Source: Sphingobacteriales bacterium (GTDB taxonomy: Bacteria > Bacteroidota > Bacteroidia > Chitinophagales > LD1). Taken from it: a DNA stretch of 64,000 bases. The number at the start of each line of letters is the position of its first letter. Position 1 is the first letter of the stretch. Positions 7,910 to 16,867 of this stretch are shown one piece after another. The position numbers and the translations under genes were made by a program. The notes under the pieces were generated by a model that was not told where the DNA came from, made no database searches, and saw only the letters and a list, made by a program, of their open reading frames with translations. The DNA is taken from positions 124,001 to 188,000 of the forward strand of contig JADFDM010000006.1 of NCBI GenBank assembly GCA_018262795.1, written 5' to 3'.

Positions 7910-9138
7910 CTTTTAATAATTGTCATTACCGGAGTGGCATCCTGAAATGTATCGGGCATGATACCCGGAATGTTTTTTTCGGCTCGGTCCAGCAAATCAA
8001 CTAAAAAACTTCGCAGTAAAATAACGGCATAAGGCATCTGCTCAATTATCATAGAGTATAGGCTCACGGGTTTGTAGGGCACATCTCCTATTTTATCTCT
8101 ATTCAAATCATAGCCTTCATATTTATCCCAATAATTGTAGGCAAATAAATTATTGACTAAAACTCCGTTAGTAGCAGCATCAAAAGTATTTCCGGTAAAA
8201 TTATTTCTGCGAAAAGTATCGGATTCGCAGTTAGCCATAATTTTCAATCCATAGCCGTTCTTGATGAAATCATTGTTTTCAAACCGCATCCGGCTAGAGC
8301 CTTCCATAGTAACAGCAATAGTGTTGTTGCGGAAAGTATTGCCCACTATGATGCTGCTATTAATATCTTTCAGTAAGAGGCCGTAAGCGGCATCGCCCCA
8401 GTTATCCTCAAATACATTATCATACATCTGCACATAGTCAGTGTACATCACGGCTACTCCGGTGCCGTTGTTACGAAAAGTATTACGGATGTAAGTATTG
8501 TAGTCTGAGAACATAAAATGCAGCCCATAGCGAATATTGTTGGCACTCAAGTTATTAGTGATGGTGCAATGTTTTGAAAATTCAAAGTAAATGCCATCTC
8601 GATGATTATTTATCCGATTTCCTTCAATTAAAATGCTGTCGCACTTCCATAAATGGATTCCGTTACCCCTGTCGGAACCGGCATAATCTGCACCGATTGT
8701 AACGTTATCTTTCACAGTAGTATGGGAGGCATCGCTGATGTAAATTCCAAAGTAAACGTTGCGCAAATGGCACCGAAACACTTGTGTATAATGGCTTTTG
8801 AAAATTCGTATGCCGGCATAATCTTTCAGACTGCCCAGATTCGTATTCCTTATATCGAGTCCGATAAGAGAAACGTGATCGGCCAAAACAGTAATGACCT
8901 CGTCTTTCTGTTGCCCGTCTATTATTGGATAGTGCTCGCCAATAACAGTCAGCGGCTTATTAATTATTGTATTGATGGAGGCGTAGGTGCCGGGTTTTAC
9001 AAGAATAGTATCAAACGGAGCAGCACTCTGTATCGCTTTTGCAAAATCATTGATCTCGCAGGAAGGACAAAGGGTAATAACATTTGCTCTACACAGCGCA
9101 GTTAGCGCAGTGAGAAATAAAAAAAAGTAGAATCGCAT
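7906..9138 (-). CDS. nosD: NosD periplasmic copper-site assembly protein
   Basis: 410 aa. N-terminal Sec signal peptide (MRFYFFLFLTALTALCRA), then a right-handed parallel beta-helix built from many repeats of the type G-N-x-I-x-x-N-x-x-G-I (for example DSILIEGNRINNHRDGIYF and NSSIIVGNTFRNNTIAV). These repeats are typical of NosD in the carbohydrate-binding/sugar-hydrolysis fold family. It works in the periplasm with NosFY, passing or positioning copper or sulfur for NosZ. It lies 3 bases downstream of the NosL fusion. Confidence 0.93.
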   Translation of the reverse strand: MRFYFFLFLTALTALCRANVITLCPSCEINDFAKAIQSAAPFDTILVKPGTYASINTIINKPLTVIGEHYPIIDGQQKDEVITVLADHVSLIGLDIRNTNLGSLKDYAGIRIFKSHYTQVFRCHLRNVYFGIYISDASHTTVKDNVTIGADYAGSDRGNGIHLWKCDSILIEGNRINNHRDGIYFEFSKHCTITNNLSANNIRYGLHFMFSDYNTYIRNTFRNNGTGVAVMYTDYVQMYDNVFEDNWGDAAYGLLLKDINSSIIVGNTFRNNTIAVTMEGSSRMRFENNDFIKNGYGLKIMANCESDTFRRNNFTGNTFDAATNGVLVNNLFAYNYWDKYEGYDLNRDKIGDVPYKPVSLYSMIIEQMPYAVILLRSFLVDLLDRAEKNIPGIMPDTFQDATPVMTIIKR

Positions 9139-9141
9139 GTA

Positions 9142-10203
9142 TTAGAAATTGAGTGTGGCGACTTTATCCCACAACAACAAGTTACCGCCTAAGTCCTTTT
9201 GAGTTTCCTCGGCTGCCTCTCTCGTTTTAAAAGATGCCAAGTTGCCCCCCATAGGGCTTTTAATATTTTCTCCTTGAAGATAAAAAGCACTCCCGGCATC
9301 AATCAACTGGCCTGGATTTTCATAGCTCACTACCAAGTATTTTGAAAATTTATCGTCCGGATGATTTTTGAGGAATGCCACCATGCACTCCCCTGAATCG
9401 AATTTGTAAACTTTCCCTTTGGGGTTTATCACTTCGGCTCCGAATCGCTTATCCATAATAATCATCTTGCAATGTTCACAGGCATTTTTACCGTATTCTA
9501 TTGGATCGGGGTTTGTGCTGCAAGCACTCAACGAAATCAACAATAAAACAATAGCTGCCGAAGCGGTTTGGAGTAGGTGCCGTGGATTCTTTATCGCTTT
9601 TATTTCTTGCTTGGCTACACTTACCCTTTTTCGGCCTACAATTATTTCATACAGCAGCACACCTACAATGATGACAGCGGGCGCAATAATTAACCACCCT
9701 CCCACATCGGGAAAAGAGCCGGCTAAAAAGTTGAGCAACTGTTTCCAACCAAACAATGGGGGTTGGTAAGTCATGCCAGGCACTTTGATAGCGGCATGAG
9801 GATCGAGATTGTGCCCATATTCGTATTCCCATTTCCAAAAATCATAGGATCCCCAAACACCACACAAGGCCAAGTAAGCCACATTGAACCAAAGCATGAT
9901 TCGTCTTCCGGTGATAGCCACCAACACGCTTAGCGCAATCATTGCTATAATCAGCCAAGGCATCACTTTAAATTCGGGAAAATTTTCTTCATGAATTAAG
10001 GACATCCCTATATAGTGGTTCAAGCCATTAATTTTATCTACATCACCTCCTAATTTATTCGCCCATATCTCCATTTTTAAACCTTCGGGATATTGCGGAG
10101 CTTCTAATTGTATTTGCCATACGGGAACAAACAAAGAACCAATCATGGTAAGCCCACACACTAGAACAATGACACGTGAAAATATTTTTAGTTTCTTTTT
10201 CAT
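9142..10203 (-). CDS. nosL: Fusion of a four-helix membrane protein with NosL copper chaperone
   Basis: 353 aa from the ATG at 10203 (MKKKLK, a good membrane start); the frame remains open to 10260, overlapping the space behind nosZ. Residues 1-210 hold about four membrane segments (about 9-30, 80-98, 100-120, 170-188) with a conserved LEAPQYPEGL stretch. Then comes a lipobox-like L-I-S-L-S-A-C (Cys near 228) followed by a NosL domain with C-E-H-C-K-M (Cys 242 and 245, Met 247). NosL is normally a separate lipoprotein that delivers Cu(I) to NosZ. The internal lipobox suggests that an ancestral lipoprotein gene was fused to an upstream membrane protein. It follows nosZ by 62 bases. Confidence 0.85.
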   Translation of the reverse strand: MKKKLKIFSRVIVLVCGLTMIGSLFVPVWQIQLEAPQYPEGLKMEIWANKLGGDVDKINGLNHYIGMSLIHEENFPEFKVMPWLIIAMIALSVLVAITGRRIMLWFNVAYLALCGVWGSYDFWKWEYEYGHNLDPHAAIKVPGMTYQPPLFGWKQLLNFLAGSFPDVGGWLIIAPAVIIVGVLLYEIIVGRKRVSVAKQEIKAIKNPRHLLQTASAAIVLLLISLSACSTNPDPIEYGKNACEHCKMIIMDKRFGAEVINPKGKVYKFDSGECMVAFLKNHPDDKFSKYLVVSYENPGQLIDAGSAFYLQGENIKSPMGGNLASFKTREAAEETQKDLGGNLLLWDKVATLNF

Positions 10204-10265
10204 GACTTTGTTTTTGGATGAAAAAACGGGGAGGACACTACCTTCCTCCCCGGCAATCAATCAAC

Positions 10266-12242
10266 CTACTCTTGCGTTTCGTCTCCTGTAGAAAATTTGA
10301 TAGGCACATTAGAGCCTGCCGGAGATACTCTTACATATCCCTGCATTTCCTGATGGAGTGCTGAACAGAAGTCAGTACAGTAGAACGGAATATCCCCCGG
10401 TCTGTCCGGTACCCATTTCAGCGTTTGGGTTTCACCCGGCATTACTAAAAGCTCAGCGTTGTTATTACCTTTTACTGCGAAGCCGTGAGGCACATCCCAG
10501 TCCTGTTCCAAGTTAGTCATGTGGAAATAGACATTATCTCCCATTTTTACGCCTTCAATATTATCGGGAGTAAAGTGCGAGCGAATACAAGTCAAATACA
10601 CATGCACATTATTTCCTTCGCGCACTACTTTCGCTTCTTTCTCTGATTTCGCAGCATACTTGTTAGTGTTATCTGCCAACTTGTAAAACCGCACCGCGCG
10701 CTTAGTAATAATATCCGTTGGGCAAGCTTGTGCGTAGTGAGGTTCCCCTATAAGAGGGAAGTCTAACAGCAACTTCATTTTAGGGCCTGATATGTCATAC
10801 AACTGCGCTGCCTGGCAAAGCTCAGGGCCGGTTTCCAAATAACGATCCTTTGTGATTTTATTAAGTGCTACCATGTATTTGCCGTAAGGCTTAGATGCAT
10901 CTCCTCCGGGAACCAACAAGTGGCCAATGGAGTAGTAAGTTGGAATTCTGTCAAGCACCTTTTTTGTTTTCACATCCCACTTGGTGATTTCAGAAGATAC
11001 AAAGCAGGAAGTATAGCCATGCCCTTCATTATCGAATTCAGTGTGTAATGGCCCCAGCCCTACTTTCTCTACCTCGCCATCCAGAGCAGCTTCATATTTA
11101 ATAATCGGGATGCTGTCATAGTATCCTTCAAAAGCTTTATCCTCTATAGCCTTCAGCATTTTATGGAAAGAATACACCGGAACCACTGCTGCCAGTTTTC
11201 CCGAAGCGCAGAAATACTCGCCTGAAGGATCTACATCGCATCCGTGAGGAGATTTAGGGCATGGAATCAAATAGCACACTCCGGGTAAATCAATTACATC
11301 CATTACCGTCACCGAGTTTTCCATCACGGAAGTGGCAGAGTGGCTGTTCTCATCATAAGTGTTGTGAGCGTATTTGGCCGGCCATTTTTTCCCTTTCCCT
11401 TCCGCCAGATATTGTTCTGCTTTTTTCCAGTTAATAGCAAGAATAAAATCCTTGTCTTTCTGGCTCGCATTCACTTCTAACAAGGTGTGCGCTTTTTCAG
11501 AATTGTAGCAAGTAATAAATACCCAACCGTGTGAGATACCTTTTCCCGGGCGAGAGAGGTCATAGTCAATACCGGGAACCAATAACTGGAAGTTGATATT
11601 CATTCGTCCGGTAGAAGAATCTATTTTGACAAATGATACGGTGCCTTTAAACTTGTCTTTATATTGATTAATCGGAACGTCCGGATCTGCATCATAAGGA
11701 ACAGAAAATCTGGAAGCGCCAATAACGTATTCACTATTCTCTGTCATATAAGGAGAAGCGTGATTACCGCCACAATTGGGCAATTCTAATATCTCAGCCG
11801 TTTTGAAAGTAGATAAATCAATACGCGCGATCCGTGGGGTATTGTTCCCGTTGATGAATATCCAACGACCATCTGCATTTCCGTTGGTGCGGGAAAGTTG
11901 CGGGTGGTGGGCATCATCCCAAGGCACAAAGCCATGTGAGGTCATAAGCATGGGCTTGCTTTCCTCGCTGTAGCCATAGCCGTCTTCCGGATTTTGAGAG
12001 AAAACCGGAATTTGACGAAACAGTCGCCCGCTTGGAAGGCCGTAAACAGACATTTGCCCGCTAAAGCCACCGGATGCAAACATGTACAGTTCATCCTTTT
12101 TACCCGGAGCCACGTACACTTTTTGTGCAGCATCTCCAGCTACAGCAGAATCTACCTTTTTAGGTTTACAACTGCTCATTCCTGTTGCGACCAGAAATCC
12201 GATGGCCAGAAACATTGCTGATTTTAAAGAAATTGTTTTCAT
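10266..12242 (-). CDS. nosZ: Nitrous oxide reductase, Sec-dependent clade II type
   Basis: 658 aa. It reduces N2O to N2 in the periplasm. The N-terminus is a Sec lipoprotein signal with lipobox GMSSC (Cys25) and no twin arginine, which marks the clade II type. The seven-bladed propeller that binds CuZ begins with W-D-D-A-H-H (109-113), matching the D-x-H-H motif, and further conserved histidines follow. The C-terminal cupredoxin domain carries CuA ligands C-T-D-F-C-S-A-L-H-Q-E-M: Cys622, Cys626, His630 and Met633. All the key ligands seen are present, so it should be functional. It follows the cytochrome c gene and precedes the NosL fusion. Confidence 0.97.
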   Translation of the reverse strand: MKTISLKSAMFLAIGFLVATGMSSCKPKKVDSAVAGDAAQKVYVAPGKKDELYMFASGGFSGQMSVYGLPSGRLFRQIPVFSQNPEDGYGYSEESKPMLMTSHGFVPWDDAHHPQLSRTNGNADGRWIFINGNNTPRIARIDLSTFKTAEILELPNCGGNHASPYMTENSEYVIGASRFSVPYDADPDVPINQYKDKFKGTVSFVKIDSSTGRMNINFQLLVPGIDYDLSRPGKGISHGWVFITCYNSEKAHTLLEVNASQKDKDFILAINWKKAEQYLAEGKGKKWPAKYAHNTYDENSHSATSVMENSVTVMDVIDLPGVCYLIPCPKSPHGCDVDPSGEYFCASGKLAAVVPVYSFHKMLKAIEDKAFEGYYDSIPIIKYEAALDGEVEKVGLGPLHTEFDNEGHGYTSCFVSSEITKWDVKTKKVLDRIPTYYSIGHLLVPGGDASKPYGKYMVALNKITKDRYLETGPELCQAAQLYDISGPKMKLLLDFPLIGEPHYAQACPTDIITKRAVRFYKLADNTNKYAAKSEKEAKVVREGNNVHVYLTCIRSHFTPDNIEGVKMGDNVYFHMTNLEQDWDVPHGFAVKGNNNAELLVMPGETQTLKWVPDRPGDIPFYCTDFCSALHQEMQGYVRVSPAGSNVPIKFSTGDETQE

Positions 12243-12345
12243 ATTTATTGGGTTTATTAGTTTACATTTTGGCGTAGCACTCCCCGTATTGCTGAAATTA
12301 AAGTCAGCAACATCTACTTTTGATGGTTAGTTTTTAAGCTATGCT

Positions 12346-12855
12346 TTATTTAGCTGCCTGGGTCGGATTGGCATCATTCTCGCGCAGGTATTCTAGAATT
12401 TCTTTAGCCTGCTCGTCACTCACATCCTGAAAGGTCATTTGAGTTAAGTGTTCTTCTAATAGTTTTTTTGCTGTAGGGTCTTTATGAGTCATTTCTACAG
12501 GATTGGTAATCATGTTCAGAATCCAAGCCGGTTTTTGTTTGGTAGTAACTCCTGCTAAACCGGGTCCAACGATTTTTTGTGAAGTGACTCTGTGGCAAGC
12601 GAAGCATTTTTCTTCAAACACTGCTTTCCCTTTTACCGCCATATCGTGATTAATAGCACCAAGGGTTATATCTCTAAACTTACCTACACCTTGTCCATCG
12701 TCTGCAGGTTGATCGGCTTCTGTGGTTTCAGTTTGGTCAGCGCTTTCATCAGTTTGTTCGCTGCTGTTTCCACCACAACTCCACAATAAAAGCAATGCAG
12801 TTGCGAAAAATAAAGAGGCAAATTTTGAGGGGTTGATTTTGATTTTGTAGTTCAT
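12346..12855 (-). CDS. Lipoprotein mono-haem cytochrome c, first gene of the nos operon
   Basis: 169 aa. Lipoprotein signal peptide ending LLLLWSC, an acidic Glu/Asp/Thr-rich linker (residues about 29-56), then a class I cytochrome c domain with haem motif C-F-A-C-H, a K-I-V-G-P-G-L-A-G-V block and a likely distal methionine in Q-M-T-F. It is probably anchored in a membrane facing the periplasm and donates electrons to NosZ; this role is inferred from position. It is the promoter-proximal gene, 103 bases before nosZ, and an FNR-like palindrome lies upstream. Confidence 0.9.
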   Translation of the reverse strand: MNYKIKINPSKFASLFFATALLLLWSCGGNSSEQTDESADQTETTEADQPADDGQGVGKFRDITLGAINHDMAVKGKAVFEEKCFACHRVTSQKIVGPGLAGVTTKQKPAWILNMITNPVEMTHKDPTAKKLLEEHLTQMTFQDVSDEQAKEILEYLRENDANPTQAAK

Positions 12856-12905
12856 GATAATTGTTGTTTAAGTGAGTAGATATATAGAAGTCTTATTTTC
12901 AACGG

Positions 12906-12913
12906 CAAATGTA
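12906..12913 (-). promoter_or_regulatory. Candidate -7 element of the nos operon promoter
   Basis: On the minus strand this reads TACATTTG, a full match to TAnnTTTG. No TTTG lies at the usual -33 distance, as might be expected for a promoter that needs an activator. The start would be near 12900, about 45 bases before the cytochrome c ATG. Confidence 0.45.
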
Positions 12914-12957
12914 AATGAGGGGTTCTCAGAGAGATATGAGGATGGTCAACCTGCAAC

Positions 12958-12971
12958 ATGATTATAATCAA
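12958..12971 (-). promoter_or_regulatory. FNR/DNR-like operator upstream of the nos operon
   Basis: On the minus strand TTGAT-TATA-ATCAT, one base off the FNR/DNR consensus TTGAT-N4-ATCAA. The inner 12 bases are a perfect palindrome. Its centre is about 64 bases upstream of the start predicted from the -7 box, near the usual class I activator position. A Crp/Fnr-family regulator sensing low oxygen or nitric oxide is the likely ligand. Confidence 0.6.
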
Positions 12972-13401
12972 TGAACAAACTCTGAGTCCTTTCGCTTGAT
13001 GCAAAAATAAAGAATTGTTTCAAAAGACCTGCTCGCTTTTAATAGTGTAAAGTGTTTTGAGTGTTTACCTCTGATTCCTTCTTGTTTCTTGCCTTTGGTA
13101 CATCGCTAAGGTTTCTCATTCTAACAGCAAAGACCGCAAAGAGAAAAGCGTAAAGGACATTATGAGTTTCCCTTGAGTCCCTCCACTTTTTTCTTAATGC
13201 TTTTAATGGTCTTAGTGGTTCATTTTTGTTAGCTGTACGAGAAGATCCCGCATTTTCTGATTTCGTTCACTGTTTGAATTTCATGAATAACCGAGAACCT
13301 GCCTCTGGTGTATGAGTTAGGTTTTTTGAAGAGTTAGAAACAACAACAAAGAGAGAGCAAACGAGCCCTCCAATGATGTAAATTCATATTCACCCACTCA
13401 T

Positions 13402-13431
13402 TTTGATTTCAGACAAATTAAATTATCTTCG
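13402..13431 (+). promoter_or_regulatory. Promoter of the DEAD-box helicase gene
   Basis: TTTG (13402-13405), an 18-base spacer, then TATCTTCG (13424-13431), one base off TAnnTTTG. The transcript would have an untranslated leader of about 130 bases that contains the two palindromes described next. Confidence 0.55.
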
Positions 13432-13452
13432 CGCCTCATTTATAACCGCACG

Positions 13453-13540
13453 GTCATCCAGGGTTTGTCGAAACAACTAGCGTTTCACATGGGATGACGG
13501 AGTTAAATTCTCCTCATCATGGTTCGAAGAACTCGCCATG
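13453..13540. repeat. Two palindromic repeats in the helicase leader
   Basis: First: GTCATCC (13453-13459) pairs with GGATGAC (13492-13498), enclosing an inner GAAAC/GTTTC stem (13470-13486). Second: CATGG (13518-13522) pairs with CCATG (13536-13540) around TTCGAAGAACTCG. Both look like dispersed intergenic palindromes, but they fall inside the predicted leader and could fold there. Confidence 0.5.
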
Positions 13541-13565
13541 ACCCTGCACTAAACGATTTATTATC

Positions 13566-15536
13566 ATGGAAAAATTCCGTTCGCTCGGCTTGAGCGAAAA
13601 TGTGCTTGCTGCATTGCAGAAGAAAGGATGGGAAACACCTTCCCCTATACAGGAGAAAACGATTCCGCTATTATTATCAGGGGCTAAAGACATTGTGGGT
13701 CAGGCACAAACCGGCACCGGCAAAACGGCCGCCTTTGGGCTGCCCCTCATTGAAAAATTAGATGATGCTAACAGAAATGTGCAGGCGCTCATCCTATGTC
13801 CGACCCGCGAGTTGGCCATTCAGGTGGCCGAAGAAATCTCTTCTTTCAGAGGGGATAAAAAATTCTTGGTATTGCCCGTGTATGGCGGTCAAAGCTACCA
13901 GATACAAGAGCGCGGCCTCAAAAAAGGAGCACAGATTGTAGTGGGCACTCCCGGTCGCATCCGCGACATGATGGACAAGCGCATTCTGAAACTCGATCAC
14001 GTATCGCATGTGGTGCTGGACGAAGCCGATGAAATGCTAAACATGGGTTTTGAAGAAGAGGTTCGCGAAATATTGAAAAGTGTTCCCGAAGAGCGCAGAA
14101 TGTTGATGTTCAGCGCTACCATGCCTAATCAGATTCTGAAATTAGCAAGAACCTTTATGCGCGATTATGAAATGATTGCCGTAGAGAAAACTCAGATAGC
14201 TACCGAATTGGTAGATCAAATTTATTTTGAAGTAAACGACCGCGATCGCTTCGAGGCACTTTGCCGTATTATTGATACGGAGCCTGAGTTTTACGGTATT
14301 GTTTTTTGCCGCACAAAAAATGAAACAGATATAGTAGCCGATAAGTTGATTGACCGCGGCTACGATTCAGAAGGTATTCACGGAGATGTAACACAAGGTC
14401 AGCGCGAATTGATTTTGAAGAAATTCAAAATGCGCAAAGTAAATATTCTGGTAGCTACCGATGTAGCCGCCCGTGGTATTGACGTGAACGATTTGACGCA
14501 CGTGGTGAACTACAATTTGCCACAGGACCCGGAAGCTTATGTGCATCGCATTGGCAGAACCGGTCGCGCAGGAAAGCACGGAACGGCTATCACTATCATT
14601 GCGCCTAATGAAATGCGCGATTTGCTGTTCATCCAAAAAATTGCCAACTCTAAAATCCGCAAGGACGAAGTGCCCGGCATCGCTGATGTGATTGAAACCA
14701 AGAAGATGAAAGTGAAAACTGAAATCACAGAGCTAATTGAAAAAGATGGCGCGGATGATTATCTGGAACTATCGAGAGAACTATTAGAAGAAGGAAGAGA
14801 AGTAGAGAAGGTGCTGGCTTCGATGCTGGCGTATGCATTAAAAGATACCCTGAAGCAGAATAGCTATCGCGAAATTTCCCATGTAACCGCTCGCGGTCAT
14901 AGCGGTGGCGGCAAAGAGATGGCTCGGCTGTTCGTAGCTAAAGGCCACATGGATCACATGAATGCCGAAAAGTTAGCGCAGTTTATAGCAGATGAAACCG
15001 GAGTGGATATCAATACATTAAGCGACATCCGCGTATTTGAGAAATTTAGTTTTATATCGGTGCCACCGATGGAGGCTGAACAAATATTAGTAGTGTTTGG
15101 TAAAAAGAAAAGAAACGGAAGATCCCTCGTTACCCGTGCCAAAGAAAAAGATGGCGGTGGAGGAAGTGGTAGAGGTTACTCCGGTGGCGGTGGCAATCAT
15201 CGCAAATTTGAAGATCGCAAACCCAAGTTTGGTGGCGACAGAAAACGCCATGATGACCGCGGAGGCGAACGCAAAGAGTTGGGAGAGCGGAAGCCACGCG
15301 AACGCAAACCAATGGATGTCGAAAAAAAGCAATTCTCCTCAAAACCCGAATTCAAAAAAGAAGTGGTGAAATCGGAGACTACAAATACGGCAGAACCCAA
15401 ACCGCGTAAAAGGGAGAATAAACTCACCGATTACTTAGACAAAACCAAGACAGAAGCACCGGTAAAAAAGAAAAAACAAGATTCATCTGAAATCGAAAAG
15501 TTTCTAAAGAAATTCGATGATGACTTGAGCTGGTAA
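13566..15536 (+). CDS. deaD: DEAD-box ATP-dependent RNA helicase (DeaD/CsdA-like)
   Basis: 656 aa. N-terminal RecA-like core with a Q motif (TPSPIQ), motif I AQTGTGKT (about 46-53), motif II DEAD (about 153), motif III SAT, and the C-terminal core motifs ARGIDV and HRIGRTGRAG. A DbpA/CsdA-type RNA-binding domain follows (about 470-550), then a basic low-complexity tail with glycine runs and many Lys/Arg/Glu. It unwinds RNA during ribosome assembly, mRNA decay or growth in the cold. It has its own promoter, a long structured leader and its own terminator, so it is monocistronic. The leader could provide autoregulation or temperature control, which is inference. Confidence 0.95.
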   Translation: MEKFRSLGLSENVLAALQKKGWETPSPIQEKTIPLLLSGAKDIVGQAQTGTGKTAAFGLPLIEKLDDANRNVQALILCPTRELAIQVAEEISSFRGDKKFLVLPVYGGQSYQIQERGLKKGAQIVVGTPGRIRDMMDKRILKLDHVSHVVLDEADEMLNMGFEEEVREILKSVPEERRMLMFSATMPNQILKLARTFMRDYEMIAVEKTQIATELVDQIYFEVNDRDRFEALCRIIDTEPEFYGIVFCRTKNETDIVADKLIDRGYDSEGIHGDVTQGQRELILKKFKMRKVNILVATDVAARGIDVNDLTHVVNYNLPQDPEAYVHRIGRTGRAGKHGTAITIIAPNEMRDLLFIQKIANSKIRKDEVPGIADVIETKKMKVKTEITELIEKDGADDYLELSRELLEEGREVEKVLASMLAYALKDTLKQNSYREISHVTARGHSGGGKEMARLFVAKGHMDHMNAEKLAQFIADETGVDINTLSDIRVFEKFSFISVPPMEAEQILVVFGKKKRNGRSLVTRAKEKDGGGGSGRGYSGGGGNHRKFEDRKPKFGGDRKRHDDRGGERKELGERKPRERKPMDVEKKQFSSKPEFKKEVVKSETTNTAEPKPRKRENKLTDYLDKTKTEAPVKKKKQDSSEIEKFLKKFDDDLSW

Positions 15537-15554
15537 ATACAATCTACGGATATG

Positions 15555-15594
15555 AAAAATGATGTGCTGTGAAAAACGGTACATCATTTTTTAT
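15555..15594 (+). terminator. Rho-independent terminator of the helicase gene
   Basis: AAAAATGATGT (15555-15565) pairs with ACATCATTTTT (15581-15591) over a 15-base loop and runs on into T-rich sequence. It starts 18 bases after the helicase stop. Confidence 0.8.
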
Positions 15595-15632
15595 TTACTT
15601 GCCGTTCTATTTTCAGAACCAAGCAATCGTTT

Positions 15633-16865
15633 ATGAGATACCTGCCGATTCCACTACTGCTACTCCTTTCTCTGATTTTGCCCGCTCAGGAAAATATCCT
15701 GCTACACGGATATGTGTATGATAAGGAGGCAGATAATGCTCCGCTGCCAATGGCGGCTGTACAGATCAAGAATTCGCAACTCGGAGGATTGACAGACGAG
15801 AATGGTTATTTTGAAATCCCCATCCCGAAAGTGAACTTGCAAGATTCCATGAGGGTAAGTTATGTGGGCTACGCTTCCGAAATGCTATCCATTACCAATT
15901 ACACCCAAAGCGATACGCTTCGGATTTATATTTCTTCTTCTACCGAAACAAAGCAAGAGGTGGTGGTAGTGGCTATGAATGCCCGTGGCGTTTTGCTGAA
16001 AGCCATTGCCAACATGCGGAAGAATTTCTATTCCGACTCCCTGCTCTCTACCGGATTTTATCGGCAGTATCACAAGGAAAACGGGAAATACGTACGTCTG
16101 ATTGAAGCTGATGTGAGCGTGGCCTTCAACTGCAAAAATATTTACCGCTATTCTTTTCATGAATTAATGCAAATCAATAAGGAACGCAGAAGTGAGAATT
16201 TTGAAACTAATGGAGATATACATGGGGACCATTTGGCCGATCTACTAAAAGAAAATCCCTACAGTTATAACAAAAACAATTTTCTGGATCCTAAGAAACT
16301 CGATTTTTACGCTCCAAAATTTGAGAGCGAGGATACCGCACAATACATAATTACCTTGCGATATAAAGAAAGCAGCAGCAAAAAATTAGAGCAGGCGAAG
16401 GTGTGGGTCGAAAAGGAATCGTATGCCATTACCCGAATCGAAATTGAGAAATTTCCTAATCCCTATTATGTGAGAACTCGCTATGAAAACGTGAGCCGAT
16501 GGAAACTCGTAAACGAGAAGGATGTGATCGAGACCGAAAAGGTGAATGGAAAATATATGGTTAGCTCTATTGTGCGAGCATATAATCATCACGTTTTAAA
16601 TAGGCAAACCGGCAATGTGGATTTTGTGGTGGAAGAGGCCTTTGAGTTGCACTTTTATAAACACAACACTACGAGTGTGGGGCAAATTCTTCAGAATGGG
16701 AGGTTTGAATCTATGACTAACCTGTATTCACTGACATACCAATATGACTCCAACTTCTGGAACAATTATGAGATGCTGAAGAAATATCCTATTCCTACAC
16801 AAGTGAAAGAAGATTTGGATGCGAAGAAGCCGTTGTTGGAGCAATTTAAAGCTCCCGGTTTTTAA
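15633..16865 (+). CDS. Carboxypeptidase-like regulatory-domain surface protein
   Basis: 410 aa. Signal peptide MRYLPIPLLLLLSLILPAQ, then a CarboxypepD_reg-like beta-sandwich (residues about 22-105) with the usual AAVQIKNSQLGGLTDENGYF block. The rest (about 125-390) begins AIANMRKNFYSDSLLSTGFYRQY and is rich in beta strands, resembling lipoprotein-sorting-like domains found behind this module in Bacteroidota. It is probably in the periplasm or outer membrane. The function is unknown. It follows the helicase gene and is convergent with the hydrolase at 16868, two bases away. Confidence 0.75.
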   Translation: MRYLPIPLLLLLSLILPAQENILLHGYVYDKEADNAPLPMAAVQIKNSQLGGLTDENGYFEIPIPKVNLQDSMRVSYVGYASEMLSITNYTQSDTLRIYISSSTETKQEVVVVAMNARGVLLKAIANMRKNFYSDSLLSTGFYRQYHKENGKYVRLIEADVSVAFNCKNIYRYSFHELMQINKERRSENFETNGDIHGDHLADLLKENPYSYNKNNFLDPKKLDFYAPKFESEDTAQYIITLRYKESSSKKLEQAKVWVEKESYAITRIEIEKFPNPYYVRTRYENVSRWKLVNEKDVIETEKVNGKYMVSSIVRAYNHHVLNRQTGNVDFVVEEAFELHFYKHNTTSVGQILQNGRFESMTNLYSLTYQYDSNFWNNYEMLKKYPIPTQVKEDLDAKKPLLEQFKAPGF

Positions 16866-16867
16866 GG

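Larger units (their letters stand above)
12856..13565. other. 710-bp gene-free region between the divergent nos operon and helicase gene
   Basis: No credible gene on either strand. From the nos side it holds the -7 box and FNR-like palindrome. The middle (about 13110-13240) carries degenerate text around GCAAAGACCGCAAAGAG and TTAATGGTCTTAGTGG, of the kind often scattered between Bacteroidota genes. The helicase side holds a promoter (13402-13431) and two palindromic repeats. Confidence 0.7.
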
